Part shown: piece by piece, positions 7,521-15,935 of the stretch
Layout of the letters: each line of letters opens with the position of its first letter
Numbering within the stretch: the first letter of the stretch is position 1
Source: JAJUJL01 sp041736465
GTDB lineage: Bacteria > Chloroflexota > Anaerolineae > Anaerolineales > UBA4823
Length of the DNA stretch: 64,000 nt
NCBI GenBank assembly: GCA_041736465.1
Contig: JBGSTO010000706.1
Span: 1-64,000 of the forward strand
Direction of reading: 5' to 3'
Notes under the pieces: generated by a model
Seen by the model: only the letters and a program-made list of their open reading frames with translations
Database searches by the model: none
Told to the model about the DNA's origin: nothing
Program-made: the position numbers and the translations under genes

Positions 7521-8513
7521 ATGATTGAACTCACTCACCTGCAGAAAATTATCGATCAGCGCACTGCGGTTGACATCGACTCGCTCAACGTCGCCGCCGG
7601 CGAGATCGCCGCCCTGGTTGGACCGCCAGGCAGCGGCGTGGAAGTGCTGTTTAATTTGCTCATGGGAAAAACGATGCCATCCGCCGGATCGGTGCGAATT
7701 GCAGGCATCGATCCGGGGAGCGAACGATCCCGCTTAAGCAGATCGGTTGGGGTGATGTTCCAGGAGGATGCTCTTTTCCAGCGGTTATCTCCCATCGACA
7801 ACCTGCTGTTCGCCTGCCGGCTTTACGGGCTGCCCCGCCTGAGAGCGGCGCAGGTGCTCGAACAAATCGGACTGGCAGACCAGGAACGCGCCAACCTGGA
7901 GAAAATGCCCGGTGGGCTGCTGCGCCGCCTGGCATTTGGACGGGCAATTGTGCACCAGCCGCCCGCGCTGCTGCTGTACGATCCTTTTGCCCGCTGCGAC
8001 GAAGCCTCCATTACGCTCCTGTCAGATCAGATCCAGAAAGCCGCGGCAGAGGGTACCTGCACGCTGATCCTGGCGAACGACGAAGCGCACCTGGCGCCGG
8101 TCTGCGATAAAGTTCACACCTTGCAGCAAGGGCGAATTACCAGCATTCGCATTCCCAGGGAAGAAGGCGCATCTGCCCTGCCGTTCAAGATCCCTGTAAA
8201 GGTTGACGAGAAGGTGGTGCTGGTCAACCCGGCAGACATCCTCTTTGCCGATGCCATCGGCGGGCGATCCACGCTGCATACCAGTCAAGGCCCGCTGTTG
8301 AGCCAGTTTACCATCGGCGAGCTGGAAGAGCGCCTGGGGCGCAGCGGCTTCTTCCGCGCCCACCGCTCTTACCTGGTCAACCTGCAGCACGTGAAAGAAG
8401 TCATCCCCTACACCCGCAACAGCTTCTCGCTGCGCCTGGACGACGCCGGAGCAACCGAGATCCCGCTCAGCAAATCCGCAGCCGGCGAGCTGAGATCGCT
8501 GCTGGGCTATTGA
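7521..8513 (+). CDS. Degenerate ABC ATPase fused to a LytTR DNA-binding domain
   Basis: A 330-residue protein. Residues 1-205 have the ABC ATPase fold, but the Walker A reads GPPGSGVE (Val40 replaces the essential Lys), the signature is MPGGL and the Walker B is LLLYDPFARCD without the catalytic Glu. Residues about 225-330 form a LytTR domain with the motif GFFRAHRSYLVNL. It is therefore likely a transcription factor using a dead ABC domain as a sensor or docking module. It precedes an ABC-2 exporter operon and is separated from it by a terminator, suggesting that it regulates that operon. A TATAAT at 7508-7513 sits 7 bp before the ATG, implying a leaderless transcript. Confidence 0.85.
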   Translation: MIELTHLQKIIDQRTAVDIDSLNVAAGEIAALVGPPGSGVEVLFNLLMGKTMPSAGSVRIAGIDPGSERSRLSRSVGVMFQEDALFQRLSPIDNLLFACRLYGLPRLRAAQVLEQIGLADQERANLEKMPGGLLRRLAFGRAIVHQPPALLLYDPFARCDEASITLLSDQIQKAAAEGTCTLILANDEAHLAPVCDKVHTLQQGRITSIRIPREEGASALPFKIPVKVDEKVVLVNPADILFADAIGGRSTLHTSQGPLLSQFTIGELEERLGRSGFFRAHRSYLVNLQHVKEVIPYTRNSFSLRLDDAGATEIPLSKSAAGELRSLLGY

Positions 8514-8559
8514 TTTTTTGACCCATTCAACCCTCCAAAATCGCCATTCACCTCAACAG

Positions 8560-8580
8560 AGCGCCTTTCGGCGCTTTTTT
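8560..8580 (+). terminator. Intrinsic terminator after the ABC-LytTR gene
   Basis: AGCGCC and GGCGCT form a 6-bp stem with loop TTTC, followed by five or more T. It separates the regulator from the exporter operon. Confidence 0.85.
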
Positions 8581-8626
8581 GTTGCACCGGTTTCCGTTAT
8601 TTGGAATACTCATAGCGAGGTGTACA

Positions 8627-9385
8627 ATGAATATGGAAATTGATGTTCAAGATCTGGTTCGGACGTACCAAGGGCTGCGTGCTCTGGATGGCATTACCTT
8701 CTCCGTAGCCCATGGCGAGATCTTTGGCTTTTTGGGGCCGAACGGCGCCGGCAAGACAACCACTATCAAGATCCTGACCGGGCAGCTGCGCCCTACATCT
8801 GGGGTTGCGCGTGTGTGTGGGTTTGACGTCGTCAGCCAGCGCCAGGCGCTGAAGCCCAGGATTGGGGTGGTCTTCGAGACCCAGAACCTGTACGAGCGCC
8901 TATCTGCTCGGGAAAACCTGGCTTTCACTGCCCGGCTGTATGGCGCTCCGGCACGGCGTGTGGATGAGGTGCTGGAGCTGGTCGGCCTGCAGGGTCGGGA
9001 GCGTGAGCCGCTGAAAAAATACTCCAACGGCATGAAGCAGCGTTTGTTGATCGCCCGCGCTCTGGTGCACCAGCCGTCTGTCCTCTTCCTGGATGAGCCT
9101 ACCCGCGGGCTGGACCCTAACGTGGCGCGTGAAATCCGCTCCTTTGTTGCCAATTTATCCCGCCAGGGGGTGACGGTATTCTTGACCACGCATTACATGG
9201 AAGAAGCCGACCAGCTGTGCCACCGCGTGGCAATCCTGGATCACGGGCGCATCGTGGCGCTGGACGCGCCGCAGCAGTTGAAATCTGCTTTCAGCCAGGG
9301 CAGCGGCACCAGCCTGGAGGATGTATTCGTTCACCTGACCGGACACGCCCTGGAAGCAGAAACGCAGCAGGCAGGTGTGTTATGA
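8627..9385 (+). CDS. ABC-2 type exporter ATP-binding subunit
   Basis: A 252-residue CcmA/DrrA-type ATPase. Walker A is GPNGAGKT, the signature region is KKYSNGMKQR, Walker B is VLFLDEPTRGLD and the switch is TTHYMEEAD, all consistent with catalysis. ATG 8627 follows GCGAGG and is preferred to an upstream TTG at 8579 that overlaps the terminator. It energises the tandem permease encoded next, with a 4-bp ATGA overlap. The substrate is unknown; DrrA-like ATPases often serve drug or lipid export. Confidence 0.92.
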   Translation: MNMEIDVQDLVRTYQGLRALDGITFSVAHGEIFGFLGPNGAGKTTTIKILTGQLRPTSGVARVCGFDVVSQRQALKPRIGVVFETQNLYERLSARENLAFTARLYGAPARRVDEVLELVGLQGREREPLKKYSNGMKQRLLIARALVHQPSVLFLDEPTRGLDPNVAREIRSFVANLSRQGVTVFLTTHYMEEADQLCHRVAILDHGRIVALDAPQQLKSAFSQGSGTSLEDVFVHLTGHALEAETQQAGVL

Positions 9386-11763
9386 ATGCGGCCCACACGA
9401 ACCAACCCCAATCGATGAGCTTGCTCGACAGCCTCAGGATTGTCTGGGCGATCACCGCCAAGGACATCCTGGAGGGATTCAAGAACAAGAATTTGCTCGC
9501 CGTGCTCATTTCCGCTCTGTTCATGGTGATCTTCTACCGGTATATGGGCGTGTTCTTGCGGGAAGCAGAACCACCCAATATTCTCATCTACGATGCCGGG
9601 GAGAGCGCCGGCGCACCATCTGCCCTGGTAGCTTTCCTGCAAAACAGCGACGCAGTGTCTGCCTACACCTACAAATCCGAAGCCGTGATGAAGGAAACGC
9701 TGACACACGGCGACCTGCCAGAACTGGGCCTCGTCATCCCTCCAGGATTCGATCAATCGCTGCAAACCGGCGCTCCGCTGGAGCTTCAAGGATATGTGCT
9801 GCGCTGGGTGAAACCGGCGGATGCCATCACTCTGCAGCGCAGCGTAGAGGCTGAGGTTTCCAACCTGCTCGGCAAACCCGTGCCGGTTAACATCGCAGGT
9901 AATACCGTCCAGCTCAATCCCGACTCTCACGGGCTTGGCGTTCAGGCCGGCATGGCGATGGTCTTCAGCATCGTGATGATCAGCATCAGCCTGCTGGGCA
10001 ACCTGATGCTGGACGAGAAACAGGCGCATACGCTGGATGCTTTGCGCGTCTCTCCGGCAAGCGCCGCTCACCTGGTGCTCTCCAAAGCGCTCACCGGCAT
10101 TTTTTACTGTCTGCTGATGGCTGCGGTTGCCGCCTTTCTCAACAGGGAGCTGATCGTTCACTGGTGGCTGCTGTTCCTGGGAGTGCTTGCCGGGTCGCTG
10201 TTTACCGTCTCCCTGGGGCTGCTGCTGGGCATGTCGATTGAGAATCGCGGGCAGATGACTCTTCTCGCCTGGGTGATGATTCTGCCTCTGTTTCTGCCGC
10301 TCATATTCGTGATGATTGAAGAGCTTCTGCCCGCGTGGCTGGTAAAAGTCTCGACACTGATTCCGACGACAGGGTTGTTCAATTTGATCCTGGCATCCTT
10401 CGCCGGCGAAATCGCCTGGCAGCCAACACTGCTGAGGATTGGCTGGAATCTGGCCTGCGCGGCTGTTGTGATGCTGGTGGTTATCTGGCAGGTGAAGCGC
10501 CAGGATGCCGGAGAGCAGGTAGATCTCGTTCCTGGGTGGCTGCGAAGATTTTTCCACACCCTGCGGCAAGAGACCCATCCGCCGGCACACCTCCCGGAAA
10601 CAGCTTCCGTAAAACCCAAATTACCGCGGGCAGCCTTAATCCCCGAACCGCAGGCAGCCAGACCGGTGCTGCAGAGCGGTCTGCCGGCAAACCTGCGCAT
10701 CATCTGGGCAATCGCTGCTAAAGATATGCGCGATGCCTTCCATAACAAGCTGATCCTGTCCATCTTCCTGGCAAGCATGTTCATCCTGCTGTCCAATTCG
10801 GCGCTGCCTCTGCTGATCGAGCGCAGCAGTGATCCAACCGTAATCGTGTACGATGAAGGGCAGTCAACCATACTGCGGGCGTGGGCCATCGGCGAAGGCT
10901 TCCGGGTGCGCACAACCGACAGCCGGGAGGAGATGGAGTCTATCCTGACCAGCTCTCCGGTTACCTACCTGGGGATGGTACTGCCCTCAGATTTTGATGC
11001 CCGCGCCGGCAGCAGCCAACCAGTCGAGCTGCAGGGCTATGCCGCTCACTGGGCAGATAAAGAAAAAATAGCCGGATGGGTGACCTTCTTTGAGGGGGAA
11101 CTGAGCCAGGCATCCTGGAGCACAGTGCGGATTCAGTTAGCGGCTGAGCCGGTCTATCCTCCCTCCCAGTCTTCGGGACAGAACGCTTTGCTCACGCTCT
11201 CGGTGGTCATCGTTCTGATCACAGTTGGGCTGGCGCTGGTGCCCATCCTGCTGGTCGAGGAAAAAGAAAGTCACACCCTGGCTGCCATGCTGGTTTCCCC
11301 TGCAAATATCTCCCTGGTGATCGCTGGAAAGGCATTGGCCGGGATGCTGTATTGTATGACGGCCGCGCTGGCAGGCATGATCTTAAACCGGGCAGTCTTC
11401 ATCCACTGGGGGGTTGTTTTCCTGGTGGCTTTGGTCTGCGCCATATTCGTCGTCGCCACCGGCTTGCTGATCGGGATGCTTGCTAACAGCCCGACAGCGG
11501 CTGCTTCCATCGCCGGACCGCTGATCTTCTTGCTGTTGGTGCCGACCATGACCCGGGCTTTCAGACCTGAAGGCTGGCCCCGGTTGGTAAAAACCATCCT
11601 GGAGTGGCAGCCTGGCTCGCTGATGATCAACCTCTTCTCATTGCCCATGACACGCGATGTGCCGCTGAGCATCTTGTGGAGCAATGCAGCCGCTTTGCTG
11701 GCAATGGCTGGTGGGCTCTTTCTCGCCGTGTATCTGGTTGCCCGGCGCAGTATGTACCGGTAA
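9382..11763 (+). CDS. Tandem (fused) ABC-2 permease
   Basis: A 793-residue membrane protein consisting of two homologous ABC-2 permease units in one chain, beginning at SLRIVWAITAKD (about 16) and NLRIIWAIAAKD (about 440). Each has an N-terminal helix, an extracytoplasmic domain of about 150 residues and a block of five to six helices. ABC-2 permeases normally act as dimers, so this chain could form the whole membrane pore with the DrrA-like ATPase. ATG 9382 overlaps the ATPase stop; the open frame extends upstream but only inside the previous gene. A cytosolic proline-rich linker joins the halves near 405-435. Confidence 0.88.
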   Translation: MNAAHTNQPQSMSLLDSLRIVWAITAKDILEGFKNKNLLAVLISALFMVIFYRYMGVFLREAEPPNILIYDAGESAGAPSALVAFLQNSDAVSAYTYKSEAVMKETLTHGDLPELGLVIPPGFDQSLQTGAPLELQGYVLRWVKPADAITLQRSVEAEVSNLLGKPVPVNIAGNTVQLNPDSHGLGVQAGMAMVFSIVMISISLLGNLMLDEKQAHTLDALRVSPASAAHLVLSKALTGIFYCLLMAAVAAFLNRELIVHWWLLFLGVLAGSLFTVSLGLLLGMSIENRGQMTLLAWVMILPLFLPLIFVMIEELLPAWLVKVSTLIPTTGLFNLILASFAGEIAWQPTLLRIGWNLACAAVVMLVVIWQVKRQDAGEQVDLVPGWLRRFFHTLRQETHPPAHLPETASVKPKLPRAALIPEPQAARPVLQSGLPANLRIIWAIAAKDMRDAFHNKLILSIFLASMFILLSNSALPLLIERSSDPTVIVYDEGQSTILRAWAIGEGFRVRTTDSREEMESILTSSPVTYLGMVLPSDFDARAGSSQPVELQGYAAHWADKEKIAGWVTFFEGELSQASWSTVRIQLAAEPVYPPSQSSGQNALLTLSVVIVLITVGLALVPILLVEEKESHTLAAMLVSPANISLVIAGKALAGMLYCMTAALAGMILNRAVFIHWGVVFLVALVCAIFVVATGLLIGMLANSPTAAASIAGPLIFLLLVPTMTRAFRPEGWPRLVKTILEWQPGSLMINLFSLPMTRDVPLSILWSNAAALLAMAGGLFLAVYLVARRSMYR

Positions 11764-13361
11764 TGAACCTGTTCAGGCTTATCCTGCTTGTTCTGTTCGT
11801 CCCGAGCCTGGCGTCGTGTGGATCGACGTCGCCGGCCCAGACCGGCGAAACGGCAGGAACCAGCCCTGCGGCGGAAACCGCACCCATGGCGCCTGCCATC
11901 CTGCCCCCTCCGCAGACTCCGGGCGAGTACCTGCCTGCCGCCTGCCGCTTCACCCTGCCGCAGGACCTGGTCGAGGGCGTGGATGTGGAATGCGGCTATC
12001 TTACAGTTCCCGAGCAGCGCAGTACCACCAGCGTGCATACCGGAAGGCTCATTCGCCTGGCGGTGGCGATCTTCCACCCACCGGGAGGCGCAGTCTACCC
12101 CGATCCGGTCATCTTCCTTACCGGCGGGCCAGGATTTAGCGCCATGGAAGCCATGTACTACCAGTTCGAGGCGCTCTCTGAAGCGCCTCACGCCGCGGGG
12201 CGCGATCTGCTGGTCTTCGACCAGCGCGGCATTGGCTTATCCCAACCTGCGCTCGATTGCCCGGGCTACGATCATTTCGCTCTGGAGAGCCTGCGCCTCC
12301 AGGCCGAAGGGCAGGCGCTCGATGATCAGCAAATGCTGGAAATTACCCTCGAGCAGCTATCCCTCTGCCGCGACGCCCTTGCAGGCATCGCCGATCTCTC
12401 CGCTTATCACACGGCTGCCAGCGCCGCAGATGTAAACGATCTGCGCCTGGCGCTCGGGTATGAGCAAATCAACCTGTGGGGCGGATCCTACGGCAGCCGC
12501 CTTGCTCTGGAAGTCATGCGCCGATATCCGCAAACCTTGCGCAGTGTGATCCTGGATGCCATTTACCCTCCGGACGTTGACCTTTATGTATCGGCGCCGG
12601 CAAATTTCCACCGCTCGCTCGAGCGCATGTTCGCCAGCTGCGCGGAGAACCCGGTATGCGACCAGTCTCACCCGAACCTACGCCAGGTTTTTTATGATAC
12701 CGTCGCCAGGTTGAATACGCAGCCGGTTGTAAGAGAGATCTGGGAACCAAACAGCGGCGAGGAAATCCAGGTGAAGCTGGATGGAAATACCCTGATTGGG
12801 TTAACTTTTCAACTGCTCTACGACAGTAAAATCCGCTACCTGCTGCCCAAGTACATCGCCGCCGCAAACCAGGGAGATTTCACCGCTTTCGACCGCATCC
12901 GCGAGGCAATCCTGATCCGGCAGAAATATTCCAGCCGGGGGATGATGTTTTCGGTGCAGTGCCACGAAGAGATCGCCTTCAGCAGCCTGGATGATTTCCA
13001 AAAGGAAGCGGCGAAATATCCGGAGTTGGCGAGCTTCTACCAGCAATCCATATTGGGAATGCTTACCTACCGCGTTTGCGAGAGTTGGGGCGCAGGCGCA
13101 GCAGATGAAAGCGCCAACCAGCCGGTGTACAGCGATATTCCCACATTGCTGTTCAGCGGTGAGTTCGATCCCATCACGCCGCCTTCCTGGGGGGCGCATA
13201 CCGCCAGCACGCTGGAGAACGCCTACCATTACGAGTTCCCCGGCGTTGGGCATGGCGCCAGCGCCCTATCCGGCTGCCCGCGCCAGATGATGGTGGAATT
13301 TTTAGGCAATCCAGGCAGACCGCCGGATGACGCCTGCATCGCCAGCCTTCTCGATCCCTGA
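11763..13361 (+). CDS. Secreted alpha/beta-hydrolase, S33/TAP-like aminopeptidase lipoprotein
   Basis: A 532-residue product whose ATG shares a base with the permease stop (TAATG). The N-terminus has a lipoprotein signal peptide with lipobox LASC at C19. The serine nucleophile is S242 in GGSYGS, the likely acid follows LLFSGEFDPITPP and the histidine is in GVGHGAS near the C-terminus, the order of the S33 prolyl/tripeptidyl aminopeptidase family with the TAP C-terminal domain. It probably trims peptides outside the membrane. Coupling to the ABC-2 operon suggests that it processes an exported or imported peptide, but that is inference. Confidence 0.88.
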   Translation: MNLFRLILLVLFVPSLASCGSTSPAQTGETAGTSPAAETAPMAPAILPPPQTPGEYLPAACRFTLPQDLVEGVDVECGYLTVPEQRSTTSVHTGRLIRLAVAIFHPPGGAVYPDPVIFLTGGPGFSAMEAMYYQFEALSEAPHAAGRDLLVFDQRGIGLSQPALDCPGYDHFALESLRLQAEGQALDDQQMLEITLEQLSLCRDALAGIADLSAYHTAASAADVNDLRLALGYEQINLWGGSYGSRLALEVMRRYPQTLRSVILDAIYPPDVDLYVSAPANFHRSLERMFASCAENPVCDQSHPNLRQVFYDTVARLNTQPVVREIWEPNSGEEIQVKLDGNTLIGLTFQLLYDSKIRYLLPKYIAAANQGDFTAFDRIREAILIRQKYSSRGMMFSVQCHEEIAFSSLDDFQKEAAKYPELASFYQQSILGMLTYRVCESWGAGAADESANQPVYSDIPTLLFSGEFDPITPPSWGAHTASTLENAYHYEFPGVGHGASALSGCPRQMMVEFLGNPGRPPDDACIASLLDP

Positions 13362-13371
13362 ACAAATAAAA

Positions 13372-13404
13372 AAGAGCCTGATCTGCCAGGCAAATCAGGC
13401 TCTT
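13372..13404. terminator. Bidirectional terminator between S33 peptidase and rpsA
   Basis: AAGAGCCTGAT and ATCAGGCTCTT form an 11-bp stem, flanked on the left by an A-run that supplies the U-tract for the convergent minus-strand gene and ending in TT on the right. Confidence 0.85.
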
Positions 13405-13425
13405 AATGTTCAGATTGAAGGGCTG

Positions 13426-14679
13426 CTACTCGACGATTGTCTCGTCTTCGCCGCTCTTCGTCTCGTCCACTTCTTCAGCCATAAACGTTTTGTAGTCGAG
13501 ATCGGCATAATGGGGTGAATCCACTTTGCGCAGGCTCAGGCCGATGCGGCGCCGTTCGGCATCAATTTTAATGACTCGCAGCGTCAGCGTATCGCCTTCT
13601 TTGACCACCTCTTTAGGGTGACCGATGCGCTGCTCGCTCAGCTCTGAGACGTGAATCAGGCCTTCCAGATCTTCGCCCAGGCTGGCAAATGCGCCGAACT
13701 TGGTCAGGTGGGTGATCTTGCCTTCGATGAGCTGGCCTTCCTTGATGTGACCGACGCGCCGCACCCAGGGATCGTCCAGAAGCTGGCGGATGGATAAACC
13801 GATGCGTTTGCGGTCACGATCCACGCTGATGACTTTTACATCGACTTCCTGGCCCACTTTGAGCACCTCGTTCGGGTGCTGAATACGATCCCAGGAGATC
13901 TCAGAAAGATGTACCAGGCCATCAGCGCCGTCGATATTCACAAATGCGCCGAAATCAGCCACGCTGGTCACTCGCCCTTTGCGAATGTCTCCCGGGTTCA
14001 GCTCATCCAGCAAGCGGTCTTTCAACGACTCGCGCGTTTCTTGCAGGGCAGAGCGTTCGGAAAGAATCAAACGGCGGCGCTCGCGATCCACCTCGATGAT
14101 TTTCACGCTGATCTTATCACCGACCATCTTGCCCCAGCGCTGGTCTGGCGTATCTCCCGACATAGTGGCACGGCGCACCATGCTGATTTGAGACGCAGGC
14201 ACAAAACCACGCAGACGCCCGATTGGCACCAACAACCCGCCCTTGTTGAAGCCGATGATCTTGCTGTCGTACACGTCGTTCGATTCCAGCAGCGCTTCGG
14301 CTTCTTCCCAATCTCGCTCTTCGCGAGCGCGAGCATAGGACAATACTACATTGCCGTTTGCATCTTCTGGAACCAGCACGTAAACGGGAATCTCATCTCC
14401 CACGCGGAGGCTGGCGCGCTCCTCAGCGGGGATAGATTCCAGTTCACGACCGGAAATCACACCTTCCGATTTGGTTCCAACACTCACCAGGATTTCATTC
14501 TCTCCCAGGGTGGCGACGATACCCGTACGGATTTCACCTTGTTTGGGGAAATCCAGGCCCAGTCCTTCCGCTTCCAACAGGGACTCCATCGAAGCTGAAT
14601 CTGGTTGTGGCTGTAGGACTTCTGCTTGCTCGCTTGCGGGCTGTCCCCCTTGCCCGATGATGACGTCTTTCTCTTCCAT
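13426..14679 (-). CDS. rpsA: Ribosomal protein S1 homolog
   Basis: A 417-residue protein with four consecutive S1 RNA-binding domains (about 45-115, 135-200, 218-287 and 304-373), each recognisable by motifs such as VTSVADFGAFVNI and HLSEISWDRI. Four-domain S1 proteins are usual outside Proteobacteria and help the 30S subunit bind mRNA. The N-terminus is an acidic, glutamine-rich tail of about 45 residues and the C-terminus is acidic. A strong divergent promoter lies upstream. Confidence 0.93.
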   Translation of the reverse strand: MEEKDVIIGQGGQPASEQAEVLQPQPDSASMESLLEAEGLGLDFPKQGEIRTGIVATLGENEILVSVGTKSEGVISGRELESIPAEERASLRVGDEIPVYVLVPEDANGNVVLSYARAREERDWEEAEALLESNDVYDSKIIGFNKGGLLVPIGRLRGFVPASQISMVRRATMSGDTPDQRWGKMVGDKISVKIIEVDRERRRLILSERSALQETRESLKDRLLDELNPGDIRKGRVTSVADFGAFVNIDGADGLVHLSEISWDRIQHPNEVLKVGQEVDVKVISVDRDRKRIGLSIRQLLDDPWVRRVGHIKEGQLIEGKITHLTKFGAFASLGEDLEGLIHVSELSEQRIGHPKEVVKEGDTLTLRVIKIDAERRRIGLSLRKVDSPHYADLDYKTFMAEEVDETKSGEDETIVE

Positions 14680-14720
14680 AATAAAAAGCTTGCTCCAGGG
14701 GTGGATAGGATGTACATACC

Positions 14721-14749
14721 ATTATAATTCGGAGCATTGAACTTGGCAA
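14721..14749 (-). promoter_or_regulatory. rpsA promoter
   Basis: TTGCCA (14749-14744) and TATAAT (14726-14721) are spaced by 17 bp on the minus strand, about 40 bp before the rpsA ATG. Confidence 0.78.
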
Positions 14750-14778
14750 CCTTCGCGAAAAATATCATTAGAGTGGGT

Positions 14779-14784
14779 TATAAT
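14779..14784 (+). promoter_or_regulatory. -10 element of the chelatase operon
   Basis: Perfect TATAAT, 20 bp upstream of the ATG at 14804 and divergent from the rpsA promoter. GAGAGG serves as the Shine-Dalgarno. Confidence 0.6.
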
Positions 14785-14803
14785 GCCTGCTTGAGAGGCG
14801 ATA

Positions 14804-15907
14804 ATGCCGTATATCTATCCGTTTACTGCAATTGTTGCGCAGGAGCGCATGAAACGCGCCCTGGTACTGAATGCCGTTGATCCACGCATCGGCGGAGTTC
14901 TGATCCGCGGCGAGCGGGGTACCGCCAAATCTACGGCAGCCAGAGCCTTAGCGGCATTGCTGCCGAAAGTTGCCCTGGTAGCAGACTGCCGTTTCGGTTG
15001 TGACCCAGATCGCCCGACCACCTGGTGCACTGAATGCCGTGAGAGAGCTGAGCGCGGCCAGATGCTGCCGGTAGAACTGCGCACAACGCCTTTCGTCAAT
15101 TTACCCGTTTCGGCAACCGAAGACCGCGTGGTAGGCACCCTCGACATCGAAAAGGCTATCCAAAAAGGCGAGCGCCACTTCGAACCCGGCGTACTGGCAG
15201 CCGCCAATCGTGGGCTGCTGTATATCGATGAGGTCAACCTTTTGGATGACCATGTCGTTGATCTTCTGCTTGACTCTGCAGCCATGGGCATGAACATCGT
15301 CGAGCGGGAAGGCATCTCTTTCTCACACCCGGCGCGCTTCATCCTGGTCGGGACGATGAATCCCGAAGAAGGCGATCTGCGCCCGCAGCTGCTGGACCGG
15401 TTTGCGCTCTCGGTGGAAATTCACGGCATTCGCGATGCCCGTGAACGCGTACTCATCATGGAGCGAAACCTGGCCTTCGAAAGCAGCCCTGAAGATTTCC
15501 GCAAACAGTGGCTGCACTCTGAAGATGATCTGTCCCAACAGATTGACCAAGCGCGCCTGCTGGTGGATCAGGTTACCTACAGCCGCCGCGACCTGCTCTC
15601 CATTGCAGCGCTGAGCGCTTCGCTGAATGTTGATGGACATCGCGCCGACCTCGTTATCCTCAAGACGGCTCGCGCTCACGCAGCTTTCGAAGGGCGCAAA
15701 GCCATCACCGATCGTGATATCGCCCTGGCTGCCGAACTGGCGCTGCCCCACCGCATCAAGCGCGGCCCCTTCCACCAGGCTGAGATCAGCATGGAAGACC
15801 TGCAGGAGCGCATCGAGCAGCTCCAGGGGCAGACCTTTTCTTCCGGCGAACCTGAACCGGTCCCGGATGAGAACCCTCAGCAAAACCCCGAAAAAAAAAA
15901 GGGGTGA
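14804..15907 (+). CDS. Mg/Co-chelatase AAA+ subunit (ChlI/BchI-like)
   Basis: A 367-residue AAA+ ATPase. The Walker A variant is GERGTAKST (K42), and the ChlI/BchI motifs CDPDRPTTWC, LPVSATEDRVVGTLDIE and YIDEVNLLDDHVVD follow in the family order. It powers insertion of a metal into a tetrapyrrole with a D subunit and a large H/CobN subunit. The ORF ends in EKKKG immediately after a run of ten A and overlaps the VWA subunit gene by four bases (GTGA). The proline- and glutamate-rich tail resembles the start of the acidic linker of full-length ChlD. With no photosynthesis genes nearby, a cobalt chelatase role in cobamide synthesis is the more likely one. Confidence 0.88.
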   Translation: MPYIYPFTAIVAQERMKRALVLNAVDPRIGGVLIRGERGTAKSTAARALAALLPKVALVADCRFGCDPDRPTTWCTECRERAERGQMLPVELRTTPFVNLPVSATEDRVVGTLDIEKAIQKGERHFEPGVLAAANRGLLYIDEVNLLDDHVVDLLLDSAAMGMNIVEREGISFSHPARFILVGTMNPEEGDLRPQLLDRFALSVEIHGIRDARERVLIMERNLAFESSPEDFRKQWLHSEDDLSQQIDQARLLVDQVTYSRRDLLSIAALSASLNVDGHRADLVILKTARAHAAFEGRKAITDRDIALAAELALPHRIKRGPFHQAEISMEDLQERIEQLQGQTFSSGEPEPVPDENPQQNPEKKKG

Positions 15908-15935
15908 GTCCGGAGATTTTACCGGAAGAGGACTC
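15895..15935 (+). promoter_or_regulatory. Putative programmed -1 ribosomal frameshift site
   Basis: The heptamer A AAA AAG (15895-15901) is in the correct zero-frame phase at the end of the I-subunit ORF, within a run of ten A. The zero-frame stop follows at 15905. A 6-bp stem GAGTCC/GGACTC (15906-15911 and 15930-15935) starts four bases after the heptamer. A -1 slip joins the AAA+ and VWA frames into one 683-residue ChlD-like protein. Reinitiation at GTG 15904 is an alternative way of making the second product. Confidence 0.72.

Noticed and set aside
11604..11762. Longer start for the S33 peptidase
   Set aside because: The in-frame extension lies inside the permease gene and would destroy the lipoprotein signal peptide.
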